Source: Antedon mediterranea (Eukaryota; Echinodermata; Crinoidea; Comatulida; Antedonidae). From it: DNA of 64,000 nucleotides. Each line of letters begins with the position of its first letter. The stretch's first letter is position 1. Positions 24,365 to 33,858 of this stretch are shown one piece after another. The stretch lies in contig NC_092670.1 in NCBI RefSeq assembly GCF_964355755.1, positions 5,295,001 through 5,359,000 on the forward strand. Direction: 5' to 3'. Under the pieces are notes generated by a model that worked only from the letters and a program-made list of their open reading frames with translations, made no database searches and had not been told where the DNA came from. The position numbers and the translations under genes were made by a program.

Positions 24365-24960
24365 TCAAATGCCCGAGGCTCCATTCGTGACATTTGTCTT
24401 AATGTTCGTACTGAATGGTGGGTTGAACCATATTATGTTTCTCCCTCTGTTTCTTCTTATACCGGATGCGGAGTGGTGGGTGTAGAGTAAGTTTGTGTCC
24501 GCTTGTTCGAAGTGCTTCGCTGTAGTTGCTTGGTGTTTTCGAATGTTTCTTCGTCGCTTGATAATTGACTTATACGCTTATTAACTCCTGCCGGGATCTG
24601 CTTTAATATCGCAGGAGGGTGGTTAGAGGCTATGTTTATGTAAATGCGTTGGTTGCCTGGTTTTCTATATGGTTGGTATTTCCCAGTCTGCAAATTAAAC
24701 GTTACGTCCAAGTAGTTTACGGATTGCTTACTCGATTCCGTAGTTATCTTTAGTCCGAAATTACTGAATATTTTATATAACTCTGCTTTTATCGCAATAA
24801 TTTTACGGGATGACACATTCTTGAATGCCGCCAAACCATCGTCTCGGTAGAGGCCGATTAAACTTTTATCGAATTGTTGACCAAGTTTGTGAAGGATGAA
24901 TAGCCCAATCAGCTCGCATACCTCCGCCCCGTCGTAACTGCCCATGGCTACATCGAAGAA
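24365..24960 (-). pseudogene. Penelope-like reverse transcriptase fragment, frameshifted
   Basis: Reading from about 24960 down, one frame gives FFDVAMGSYDGAEVCELIG, the catalytic LYRDD motif, KITTESSKQSVNYLDVTF, then PYRKPGNQRIYINI and SNHPPAILKQIP. That block order, palm motif then PYRKP...SNHPP, fits Penelope-like elements. After about 24530 the recognisable protein continues in two other frames in turn (YSEALRTSG, then RNIIWFNPPFSTNI), so at least two frameshifts have occurred. It ends at a stop at 24365-24367. The 5' half of the RT and any GIY-YIG endonuclease are missing. RT identity is firm; the Penelope-like assignment is likely. Confidence 0.8.
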
Positions 24961-25235
24961 TGTAGAACAGAAAAGAAAATAACAAAATAGTAAAGGAAAA
25001 AATATAAGAAAAGGCAAAAATAAGATAAACGGAAAAAACAGAAAAAATATAGAAATAATTAAAAGAAGAAAGGGAAGTATAGACAGAGAATTGGAAAAGG
25101 GAAAAATAAAGAAAATGAAAGAGGAAAATGAAAAATAAAAGAAAAAATGAGATTAAAATTACTAGAATAAAAAATCAATAAGAGAAAGAAATTGTTTAAG
25201 AAACAATGGAAAGAGAATGAGAATAAAAAGAAGAA
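24961..25235 (+). repeat. Polypurine (A/G) tract
   Basis: About 275 bases of the plus strand are almost all A and G (GAAAAGAAAATAAC..., GGAAAAGGGAAAAATAAAG). It abuts the 5' break of the reverse-transcriptase fragment. It is low-complexity with no coding sense. Confidence 0.85.
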
Positions 25236-25791
25236 ACTTGTTCCTCTACCAAATTATTCCTCTCAGCAATACGAGTAAAATAACGACAACTTGATGAATT
25301 TTCTTCATAAAACGGCCTGTTAATGTGCAAATCCTCATCCTGTCCGCTTTATCTTATAGTACCTTAGTGTGTCTTTTAATTAACTCTAACCTTAATTGAA
25401 AGCTAGAGAAAATGTTTCTATTCTGGTTTCTATGTTGTAGAAACTTCCATTCCAACAATTGATGTGCCAAATGCTAGCTATCTGCATTAATCGTTAACGA
25501 TATATTTGTATCTTTTAAAGTATTATTATTGCCCTTTTTTACGTTTTGTTTTACAATATACAATTTGCAAGAATATTATTTAAGATTTTATCAAATTTAG
25601 TAAAGCTTATGATTCATTATTACATAATTTATGTTAAAGTAAGAAATATTTATGTTTTATATATTTATTCTAAGCCAAGGACAAAACAAATCATAAATTA
25701 AACTTAAGCCTGCTTGACAAATTTAGAATTGATTGCGCGTTTGGATTTATCTTGAGTCTTGTTATTGAAAACATATTACTATATATTGTCC
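25236..25791. other. Downstream flank of the SRCR gene
   Basis: AT-rich. It contains the likely SRCR 3' UTR on the minus strand with a candidate polyadenylation signal (TTTATT on the plus strand at 25664-25669). Nothing else is recognised. Confidence 0.5.
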
Positions 25792-28700
25792 CTAACCAAT
25801 TATAGTTCCTAAAGTTTCTAAAAAGCTTCTAGAGCATCTCACGCCAGCGTCTTCAGAATGACCACAGTTGTGCTCTCCAATACGATTTGAAGGACACTGA
25901 TACAGACCAATTTCTGTACCAACACATGCAACATCATCTAGCAAAATAGGACCAGATCCCTGTCCAAAGTGCGCACCAGAGAACGCTTCACTTGAGCCTG
26001 TGTACCCAAGAGAATTACAGACAACATCGGCGTCATTAACTCCCCACGAATCATCGCAGACTGTACCCCACCTACCCTTGCTATATATCTCAACGCGGCC
26101 TTCTAATTCAGTGTCACCTCCAACAAGACGCACTACAAAATATACATAATAATCATTAATTATTTAAAATTACAATATCAAACGTCAATTCAGGCCGCTA
26201 GATAACTTTATAAATGTTTTAGTGAATTAATACAAGAGTAATCAGTTACCTAAATAAAAGCATTCCACCCCAGCATCTTCAGAATGAACACAGTTTTCTA
26301 TTCCTAAACCTGCGTGTGAACAGTCTATAATCGATGTTTCATCCCCATTGCACTCAACATTGTCAAGATGTATAGGTCCTGTTCCTTCACCCCAGAAAGC
26401 TTTTGCTGTTACCCTTACAGCACCTGAATATCCAAGCTGTTTGCAAATTACTCTACCGTCTTCTGTGCCCCAGTCATCATCACAAACTGTTCCCCATACG
26501 CCATTGTAGAGTATCTCGACACGTCCTTCGTTCGAGGTAGAACCACCCCGAAGCCTAACAGGCACTAAATATTTTAAAAGGAAAATGAAATAATTCAATT
26601 CAATTCAATTCACTTTTATTTCAGAACGAAGTCCATATCATAACATATTCTAATAAATAAATGTAAGTAAGTAAAAAATCTATACCACATATCGCACATA
26701 ATAAGGCCGTCGGAAAACCGTCGGTTTTCAACTGGGGTGAAATAATATTATACTGATACAAGTTAACATACGTAAAAGTATACATGAAATTATGTAGGCC
26801 TGCAGAAGTTCAATCCATTTTCTGTGCAACTTTGAATCTTTTAGAATTCGAGAAAAAACACATGTTAATAATAAAGGCCCATTTACACTAGGACGATAAC
26901 GATCGACGATAAATATATTATAAGCATGCATTTTTTTTTTATATAAAACAGAAGAACTATATGACAACCATCTATGCTTCCTTTGATAAAAATTATATTT
27001 CCACACATCCAATCAAATGACGATAAATAAATAAAAATAATAAACACCTCCCATAATGCTTATCCAAAAAGCCTGCTTGGTATTCACTACGGTAATCTTT
27101 GAAATCTGTAGGCTTTTCTAAGCGGACATCTCTAAATAAGTAGAACAATTTTTATGGATCGGATAAACCGCTATGATAATGTTTTTCCCAACTAATAGTA
27201 CTAGTCTATACGTCAAATTATACGTTTATGTAAGTAAAGTAACGTTCTTCAGTTACCTAAATTAACGCATTCGACTCCAGCATCTTCAGAATGATCGCAG
27301 TTTTCTATTCCCACACCTGCATGTCGACAAGTTGTAATCAACGTTTCATCTCCATTACACGCAATATCGTCAAGATGTATAGGTCCTGTTCCCTCGCCCC
27401 AGGAGGCCTCTGATGTTGTTCTTACAGCATATAAATAGCCAAGCTGTTTGCAAACTACTGTACCGTCTGCAATGTCCCAACTATCATCACAAACTGTTCC
27501 CCATACGCCATTGTAGAGTAACTCGACACGTCCTTCGTTCGAGGTAGAACCACCCCGAAGCCTAACAGTCACTAACAATTATACAAAAAAAGAAATCTAA
27601 TTACAGTTGGTACAATCTCGACGACTGAATAATTTTTTATGTGTTATTTTAATTTTAAATGTCTTAGAAAAACCTTTAAATTGGTAGATACAGTAGATAA
27701 AAATGGAAATAAATATTATATACTAGTGCATCACCAATAATAACTTAATTCCTACCGGAGCATCGAACACCAGCATCATCAGAATGACTACAGTGTTGTT
27801 GACCTTTATGTCTTGACAGACACTGATGCAGACCAGTTTCTGTACCAACACACGCAACATCATCCAGCAAAATAGCACCAGATCCCTGTCCAAAATGCGC
27901 ACCAGAGAACGCTTCACTTGGGCCTGTGTACGACATTGAATTGCAGACAACGTCTGCATCTTTAACTCCCCACGAATTGTCACAAACAGTTCCCCAGTTA
28001 CTCTGGTAAAATATCTCAACACGACCCTCAAATTCATTGGCACCTCCAACAAGACGCACTACAATTGTATTAAGAAACAATAAGTTACATAAAACAAAAA
28101 TTAACATTATAATCATGAGTTTTTTTAAGTTGTATCACCTAACACAGCTAGTGAAATGATGACAGTTACCTAAATAATGGCATTCCACTCCGGCATCTTC
28201 AGAATGACCACAGTTTTCTATTCCAATACCGGCGTGTGAGCAGTCTGTAATTAATGTTTCATTACCGTTACACCTAACATCGTCAAGGTGTATAGGTCCT
28301 GTTCCTTCACCCCAGGAGGCATCTGATGTTACCCTTGCAGCACCTGGATATCCAAGCTGTTTGCAAACTATCCTGCCATCTGCAATGTCCCAGTCATCGT
28401 CACAAACTGTTCCCCATACACCGTTGTGCAGTACCTCGACACGTCCTTCATTTGAGGTAGAGCCACCTCGAAGTCTAACACTAACAGGCTCTAAACAAGC
28501 AAGGGCCGTTTTTATATAAACTATATAATGTTTCAATTTATCTAACTGTAACTTGTCTATTACCCTTTTCACATGGTCCTAGCTAGACGCAAACAATCTT
28601 AATGGAGAATATAAAGAAATGTTGTGGATGTTAAATTTGGGAACGTAAAACTTCATCAACAATCGTCTACATTGAAAACTTGACAACAAATTTGTCATAG

Positions 28701-30528
28701 CCATTCGGCAAACCTTCAACTGTTTATATTAAAAAATTCCCATTTTCACTCCACGCCAGCCGTCAACTAACTGCTGGATACGACTCAAAGGTTGTGATTA
28801 ATGATAGGCGATTCACAGAAACAAGTAATTTGAATATACAAACATAAAACCTTACCTGAGCATCTCACGCCAGCGTCTTCAGAATGACCACAGTTGTGCT
28901 CTCCAATACGATTTGACGGACACTGATGCAGACCAGTTTCTGTACCAACACATGCAACATCATCTAGCAAAATAGGACCAGATCCCTGTCCAAAGTGCGC
29001 AACAGAGAATGCTTCACTTGAGCCTGTGTATCCTAGAGAATTACAGACAACATCGGCGTCTTCAACTCCCCACGAATCATCACAGACTGTCCCCCAGCTG
29101 TCCTGATAAAATATCTCAACACGACCCTCTAATGCAGTAAAACCTCCAGTAAGACGAACTACAAAAATTAAACAATACACAACTAAGATTTTTCAACGCG
29201 TTATCCAATATATATTAACGCCTATTAAGTATAGGGTCGCACTACAAAGTAACGTTTGTAGTACAGATGTAAAGTATTCACAAAGTATTTACTAGATGAT
29301 CCAATCATTTCTGTACTTCCCTTCGTCGAATTACCTGGTTTACAAGAAGGTTATAATAAGCTATAAGCTATTTTTTATTACTAATAGGCCTACAATTTCA
29401 TTCTGTATTATCTCGTTTGTGTATTGTGTATTATAACTTTTTCCAAAAGTATAGGATGTACAGGTCTATGAAATTAAAGGGATGATGGGTGACTAATGAT
29501 AAATCAGTTACCTAAATTAACGCATTCGACTCCGGCATCTTCAGAATGACCACAGTTTTCTATTCCAAAACCAGCGTGTGAGCAATGTGTAATCGACATT
29601 TCATCCCCATTGCAGTGTACATCGTCAAGATGTATAGGTCCTGTTCCTTCACCCCAAAATGCATTCGTTCTTACCCTTACCGCGCCTGGATATCCAAGCT
29701 GTTTGCAAATTACTCTACCGTCTGCTATACCCCAGTCATCATCACAAACTGTTCCCCATACGCCGTTGTTCAGTATTTCGACACGTCCTCCGTTCGGGGT
29801 AGAACCACCCTGAAGCCTAACAGGCACTAAAGTTTAATAAACGAAAAGTAAAACAGTTAACATGGGTAATCTGTATATCTACGTAATATGTTGCAGGGTT
29901 TTGAAGAGCCTATTTCTGCTGGGAAAACCCCGGATTTTAAACGAATTTTAAATACGTTAACGACGTGTCTGACACGGGAAATGGAACTACTGACAAATTA
30001 AAACACTATGCTGTCTCAATCGTAAAACCGGTTTTTTAAATGGTTTCCGTTCAGCTGCAACATAAATTCAGAAGGTGACTACTCTCTGTAGATAATAAGT
30101 TTGGCAGCATCCGCCTTCCATACAAGACTTAAGTTATATAAAACTGCTCGATTATTAATATTGTTTAATGTAGACTACACCAGTGTTACACGCTGTGCAA
30201 TTGTATCCTAATCCTTACTAATTCTTAATAATTATTCACTATCTAATGTTTATTATATCTAATCCAGCTAACGTAAATAGTTAAAAAGTTTAGTAATTTT
30301 AATGCGGAGAGCCTGCCTACCATTGTCTTTATTCATCAGACTCGATGGGGATTTCTTAAATAACAATATAACTTTATAATTTGTTGAATAGAAATCCAAA
30401 CAATAAATAAGTTTATTTCGAATGTTTAAAAATTAATTCTTACCAAATGTCCTTTTGAATATATCCCATTCGGGATTTTGTATTGCCGCAGCGGCATTCA
30501 AAAATAGCGCACACAAGAACATCTTCAT
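25792..30528 (-). CDS. Secreted protein of seven scavenger-receptor cysteine-rich (SRCR) domains
   Basis: Minus-strand exons: 30444-30528 (signal peptide [15 protein letters not shown]), 29512-29826, 28856-29158, 28170-28490, 27756-28058, 27257-27571, 26250-26564, 25792-26132. All junctions are phase 1 and total 765 aa. Each of the last seven exons is one SRCR domain of 101-113 aa with six cysteines ([15 protein letters not shown], DDVxCNG, C-HAG, [13 protein letters not shown]). It lacks the C1 and C4 cysteines of group B. Two domain types alternate: A (GGSTSNEGR ... [11 protein letters not shown]) and B ([19 protein letters not shown]), in the order A-B-A-B-A-A-B. There is no membrane segment, and the protein ends [15 protein letters not shown] proteins bind microbial or host ligands outside the cell; a role in innate recognition is an inference. 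A non-coding leader exon probably lies near 31738. Confidence 0.92.
26565..27256. other. SRCR intron between two type-A domains
   Basis: This is the only position where two type-A exons adjoin. It holds no B-type exon. It contains a CAATTCAATTCAATTCA run, AGGCCTGCAG, and AAGGCCCATTTACACTAGGACG at 26874. The last resembles the start of the 43915-44568 element but has no matching second end. Confidence 0.6.
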
Positions 30529-30754
30529 AATTCGCTAACAAATCTGTAGTGGTTTGAGTGGATCAAGATACACAATCTGAATTACTGTAACGGTCGATAT
30601 CAAAATATTGAATACTAGCAAATACTAGTACAATTCTGGTCAATTTGATAGCCTACTTATCCCCTCCAAAACACCCCAAAACTTCCAACCCATTCCCGGG
30701 GTGAATAAAATACTTTTGAACTTTCGTAGTACAAATCTGGTCCTTTTTCTTTTT

Positions 30755-30880
30755 AGGTAATTTTTTTTTCTATCCAATTTTTAGTAAAAGTAAATAACTA
30801 TTATGTAACATTGAAATTGCATATTAAAAAGAAAATGTTAAACAATTTTTTTCAGGGGGACAATACATCATTAAATAAAT
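30755..30880. repeat. GGGGACAATACATC repeat, copy 3
   Basis: TATCCAATTTTTAGTAAAAG, AATAACTATTATGTAACATTGAAATTGCATATT and CAGGGGGACAATACATC occur in the same order as at 15.6 and 32.4 kb. Confidence 0.6.
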
Positions 30881-31185
30881 GAATTATCAACATTCGACGA
30901 ATAATTCAATTCCATTTCTTTTATTTCGGAAAAAATTCATCCATATCAACAAACAGAAAAAGAAAAAAAAAGAAAATTCGCAAATAATAAACAGTTATCA
31001 TTTGTTTACTGAATACCACATTTACTTTTCCAAATTTAACTTTTTCTCAATCAAATCCACCGCATTCATCTTAAATGAAAAATCTTAAGGATGCAACAAA
31101 AAGACGATTTTTGCCGCAGCGCTGTAAAAAAGATATTCACCTCAGGGCGATTTCCCGTTAGCCCAGTGTGGTATTCAACAATATT

Positions 31186-31350
31186 GTTTTATTAAATAAA
31201 AAAGTAGTTATCGTTGACAACTATGCGTTGGACCACGTGAATCAAATTAATAAAACGGCAGAGTAAGAGTCTGTTATAAATGAGTTGATTGCAAAAAAAA
31301 CCAAAATAGTGTTTTATTGAATAAAAAAGTAGTTATCGTTAATCATTATG
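31186..31350. repeat. Direct duplication, spacing about 125 bp
   Basis: GAATAAAAAAGTAGTTATCGTT-like segments at 31186 and 31311 share about 30 bases (ATAAAAAAGTAGTTATCGTT identical). Confidence 0.7.
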
Positions 31351-31379
31351 TTATAATCGGAAATTGCGTTACCATTTTT

Positions 31380-31612
31380 TTAGTCGCGTGGACGCGACTC
31401 TATAGTTCACTATGTCGGTCGGTCGGTCTGTCTGTCGGTCCGGTATCACTATGCGTTTTATCGCTTTTCTGTACTTTTTGAACTGTTTTGATATACAGAA
31501 AAGTTTTAAAGTACATTACTTTTTGAAAGTTCATTTTTTTCTGAGAGCACGCGACTTATGGCTGTTGGCCTTGTGTTTATAGTGCGCCACTAGTCGCGAA
31601 TCTAGTTTCTAA
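31380..31612. repeat. Interspersed repeat with TAGTCGCG ends and GGTC microsatellite
   Basis: Starts TAGTCGCGTGGACGCGACT, contains GGTCGGTCGGTCTGTCTGTCGG and ends ACTAGTCGCGAATCTAG. The TAGTCGCG is in the same orientation at both ends, so the ends are direct, not inverted. Class unknown. Confidence 0.5.
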
Positions 31613-31737
31613 AATCTAAAGTATATAATTAATCAATCAATTAAATCTATAACAGCGGTTAATATAATAGTAAAATAAATATAAAGTAAATATAGAAGGT
31701 TATTAGTTGAAATTATTAAGAGAAGCAAGTGTCTTAC

Positions 31738-31795
31738 CGTCTAAGTCGTGCTACCATACACTCGGATGATGCTGCGAAGTTGAAAGAAAACTGCA
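31738..31795 (-). other. Possible non-coding leader exon of the SRCR gene
   Basis: On the minus strand the sequence ends CACGACTTAGACG followed by GTAAGAC, a good donor. A good acceptor (CCACTACAG) lies 15 bases before the SRCR ATG at 30528. The upstream limit is not visible. It resembles the segment ending at 32972. This is inferred without transcript evidence. Confidence 0.35.
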
Positions 31796-32384
31796 AAATG
31801 AAAATGCTTGTATTTAGTTCCTCGTTCTCTTATTCAAATTATTCGAGATAAAAATCATTAACTATTGTTCACTAATAGAAAATAAAACCAAAAACTAAAT
31901 ACTGTACATAATCCTTTCAACTTTCAACGTGACATCCGATTATTGCATGATACGGGAAATCATTGGAATTGCTTTTGTGTTGTAACCATTGTATTACCAT
32001 CATAAATACATTCACAAACAGGCCTATAATGGAAACCATTCCTATTTGACTGCCCTAGATAACAAAACAACTTCTATTTCGATGTCGCTGTGTTGCTGCA
32101 GTGATGTGTGACGTAATGATGAAAGATGATGGACGTTGTTTCTGATTGGTCAGAAGTTCCTTTAATAAGACGAATGATTTTTTTGTTCTGATTTTACGTC
32201 CCCTGTAGATTAATTCGACGAAACATAATTGATATTGATAATAAGTTATATAACCCTAACCCTAACGGTCCATGCCAATCTTTCATCAATTGTATTATGA
32301 ATACAATAGCGCATACTTTAAGATGATGCAAACCTGTTTCAGATAACCAATTGTCGCGTATCTAAAACTCAATATGCATGAAGA

Positions 32385-32505
32385 GCAAAATAAAAAGTAA
32401 ATTTTTGTTGGTTTTATGTATTAAAATTATGTAGCATTAAAATTGCATACTCAACAATAACATTTAAAAAAATTATATTTTTTCAGGGGGACAATACATC
32501 TTTAA
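32385..32505. repeat. GGGGACAATACATC repeat, copy 4
   Basis: ATTATGTAGCATTAAAATTGCATAC, then a T-rich run, then CAGGGGGACAATACATC. Confidence 0.6.
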
Positions 32506-32689
32506 TTGGAACCCACATACGATTCTTTTTATCTTCCCTAGAAATGGCACCAATCAACTTAGGACGCTGGAGTGTAGCGCATCCATTGCATTCCATAAGC
32601 TTTTTCTACGCTTTGTGTATACACGTATATTATAAATTGTCTAATGGGCAATATATATTATTCTTTAAACGTTTCACAAACTTAAAGAA

Positions 32690-32870
32690 GAAGCGAATGC
32701 CTTATTACAAAATGAAAGTTAGTTTAGTTCCTTGTTCTTGATTGATAATTCTACGAATTATTACCATTGTTCACAAACAGAAAATAAAAGCAAGTAGATA
32801 CATGATTATCAAAACTCATTGTACGATACTTTCTTTCAGGAAATCATTAGAATTGCGTTGTTTGGTACCC
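32690..32870. repeat. Direct duplicate of 31715-31985
   Basis: TTTAGTTCCTTGTTCTT, CATTGTTCACAAACAGAAAATAAAA and GAAATCATTAGAATTGC match TTTAGTTCCTCGTTCTC, TATTGTTCACTAATAGAAAATAAAA and GAAATCATTGGAATTGC at 31814-31970 in the same order and direction. AGAAGCAAGTGTCTTAC (31721) versus AGAAGCGAATGCCTTAT (32690) extends the match to the left. Confidence 0.65.
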
Positions 32871-32919
32871 AAATCAAGAACGTGGAACTATAACTACCCT
32901 CTCACGCATTGTTTCATTT

Positions 32920-32972
32920 TGTAACTTTATCTCAACACCGTAGCATCATCAAGGTATACGGCAACTGAGACG
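32920..32972 (+). other. Possible non-coding leader exon of the 1146-aa gene
   Basis: GTAGCATCATCAAGGTATACGGCAACTGAGACG is followed by the donor GTAAGAC. The acceptor TTTTTTAATACAG lies 15 bases before the ATG at 33859. The sequence resembles the inverse complement of the SRCR leader. It is inferred, and the start is unknown. Confidence 0.35.
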
Positions 32973-33716
32973 GTAAGACACAATTATTTGCTTCTTATAT
33001 TAACAACTTTTTAATGAAAAATAATATTAACGCTTTCTATTAATAACATTTATTATAACCATAATCATGTAGTTATAGAAATTTTCAATCTTGGGATGGT
33101 AGGAATATCAAATATAATAAGTTAACGACTAATTATTTAAATTTAAAATCAAATTATAAAAAAAAATATTTCAAAGTAAATTCACACTATTTTAAAACCA
33201 TTAAACATTGTATCTTTTATTGTATACTTTTTCGAGATTTTTACAGTTTTATTAGTAAGTTTTTAAATGTTGGATGTTATTTATTACTTTTTATAAAGTT
33301 CCACAATAACAATAATACAGGTCTCTCTCTCTCGCGAAGCCTTGTAATTGAAATGAGTACTCTTTAAATCATCATTTAACGAGGATCTATTGAAGGGCAA
33401 AATTCCAGCTCCAATAACGTATATTAAAGTTGTTTCAGTTAAAACGCTCGTAGTTGGATCTTGGGCCTATAGACTCGCGGCCCGCCCTGCCCCTTCTCTC
33501 AGTTTTCACCCGGTTCCCTTGTTTGAGTGGCGGAGGTTTACTTTGAAAACATTGGAGTGATCAAAGCAGGCTATACGTCTGAATAGCAGAGCATGTAATA
33601 ATGAATGGAATAGGACTTTTGCTGTTGCGTTTGTTTTTTGCAACTCGAGGTAATGATAAAGAGGGACTTTCGTATTGCGGTGTGAGATATGTGTTTATAT
33701 AAATAGATACCGTATA

Positions 33717-33814
33717 CAATGAACGAATGAAGGGACGAATGAATGAATGAACGAACAAACGAGCGAGCGAGTGAGTGGGCGAGTGAGCGAACACACGAAC
33801 AAATGAATGAATAA
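33717..33814. repeat. Degenerate tetranucleotide microsatellite (GAAC/GAAT/GAGC)
   Basis: An almost unbroken series of GAAT, GAAC, GAGC and GAGT units, for example GAATGAATGAACGAAC and GAGCGAGCGAGTGAGTG. It ends about 45 bases before the ATG of the plus-strand gene, inside its presumed 5' intron. Confidence 0.9.
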
Positions 33815-33858
33815 ATTGTATAACTATATATTTTTTAATACAGATCTAAAAAGTCGTC

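Larger units (their letters stand above)
30529..33858. other. Divergent intergenic region between the SRCR and 1146-aa genes
   Basis: About 3.3 kb carrying the presumed promoters and leader exons of both genes. It holds two GGGGACAATACATC repeats, a GGTCGGTCGG-containing repeat, a 125-bp direct duplication at 31186/31311, a duplicated segment (31715-31985 with 32690-32870) and a tetranucleotide microsatellite before the plus-strand gene. No further ORF is convincing. Confidence 0.6.

Noticed and set aside
26728-27012. 94-codon frame in the SRCR intron as a lost SRCR domain
   Set aside because: No SRCR motifs or cysteine pattern in any frame; it spans a transposon-like end.
27723-28052. Second minus-strand frame over SRCR domain 4
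   Set aside because: Same strand but different frame from the SRCR domain, whose cysteines and splice phases are all in the other frame.
29585-29830. Plus-strand open frames across the SRCR exon
   Set aside because: Antisense shadow of a strongly supported SRCR domain.
32252-32270. Telomere-type CCCTAA repeats
   Set aside because: Only about two units inside unique DNA; too short to mean a telomere or interstitial array.
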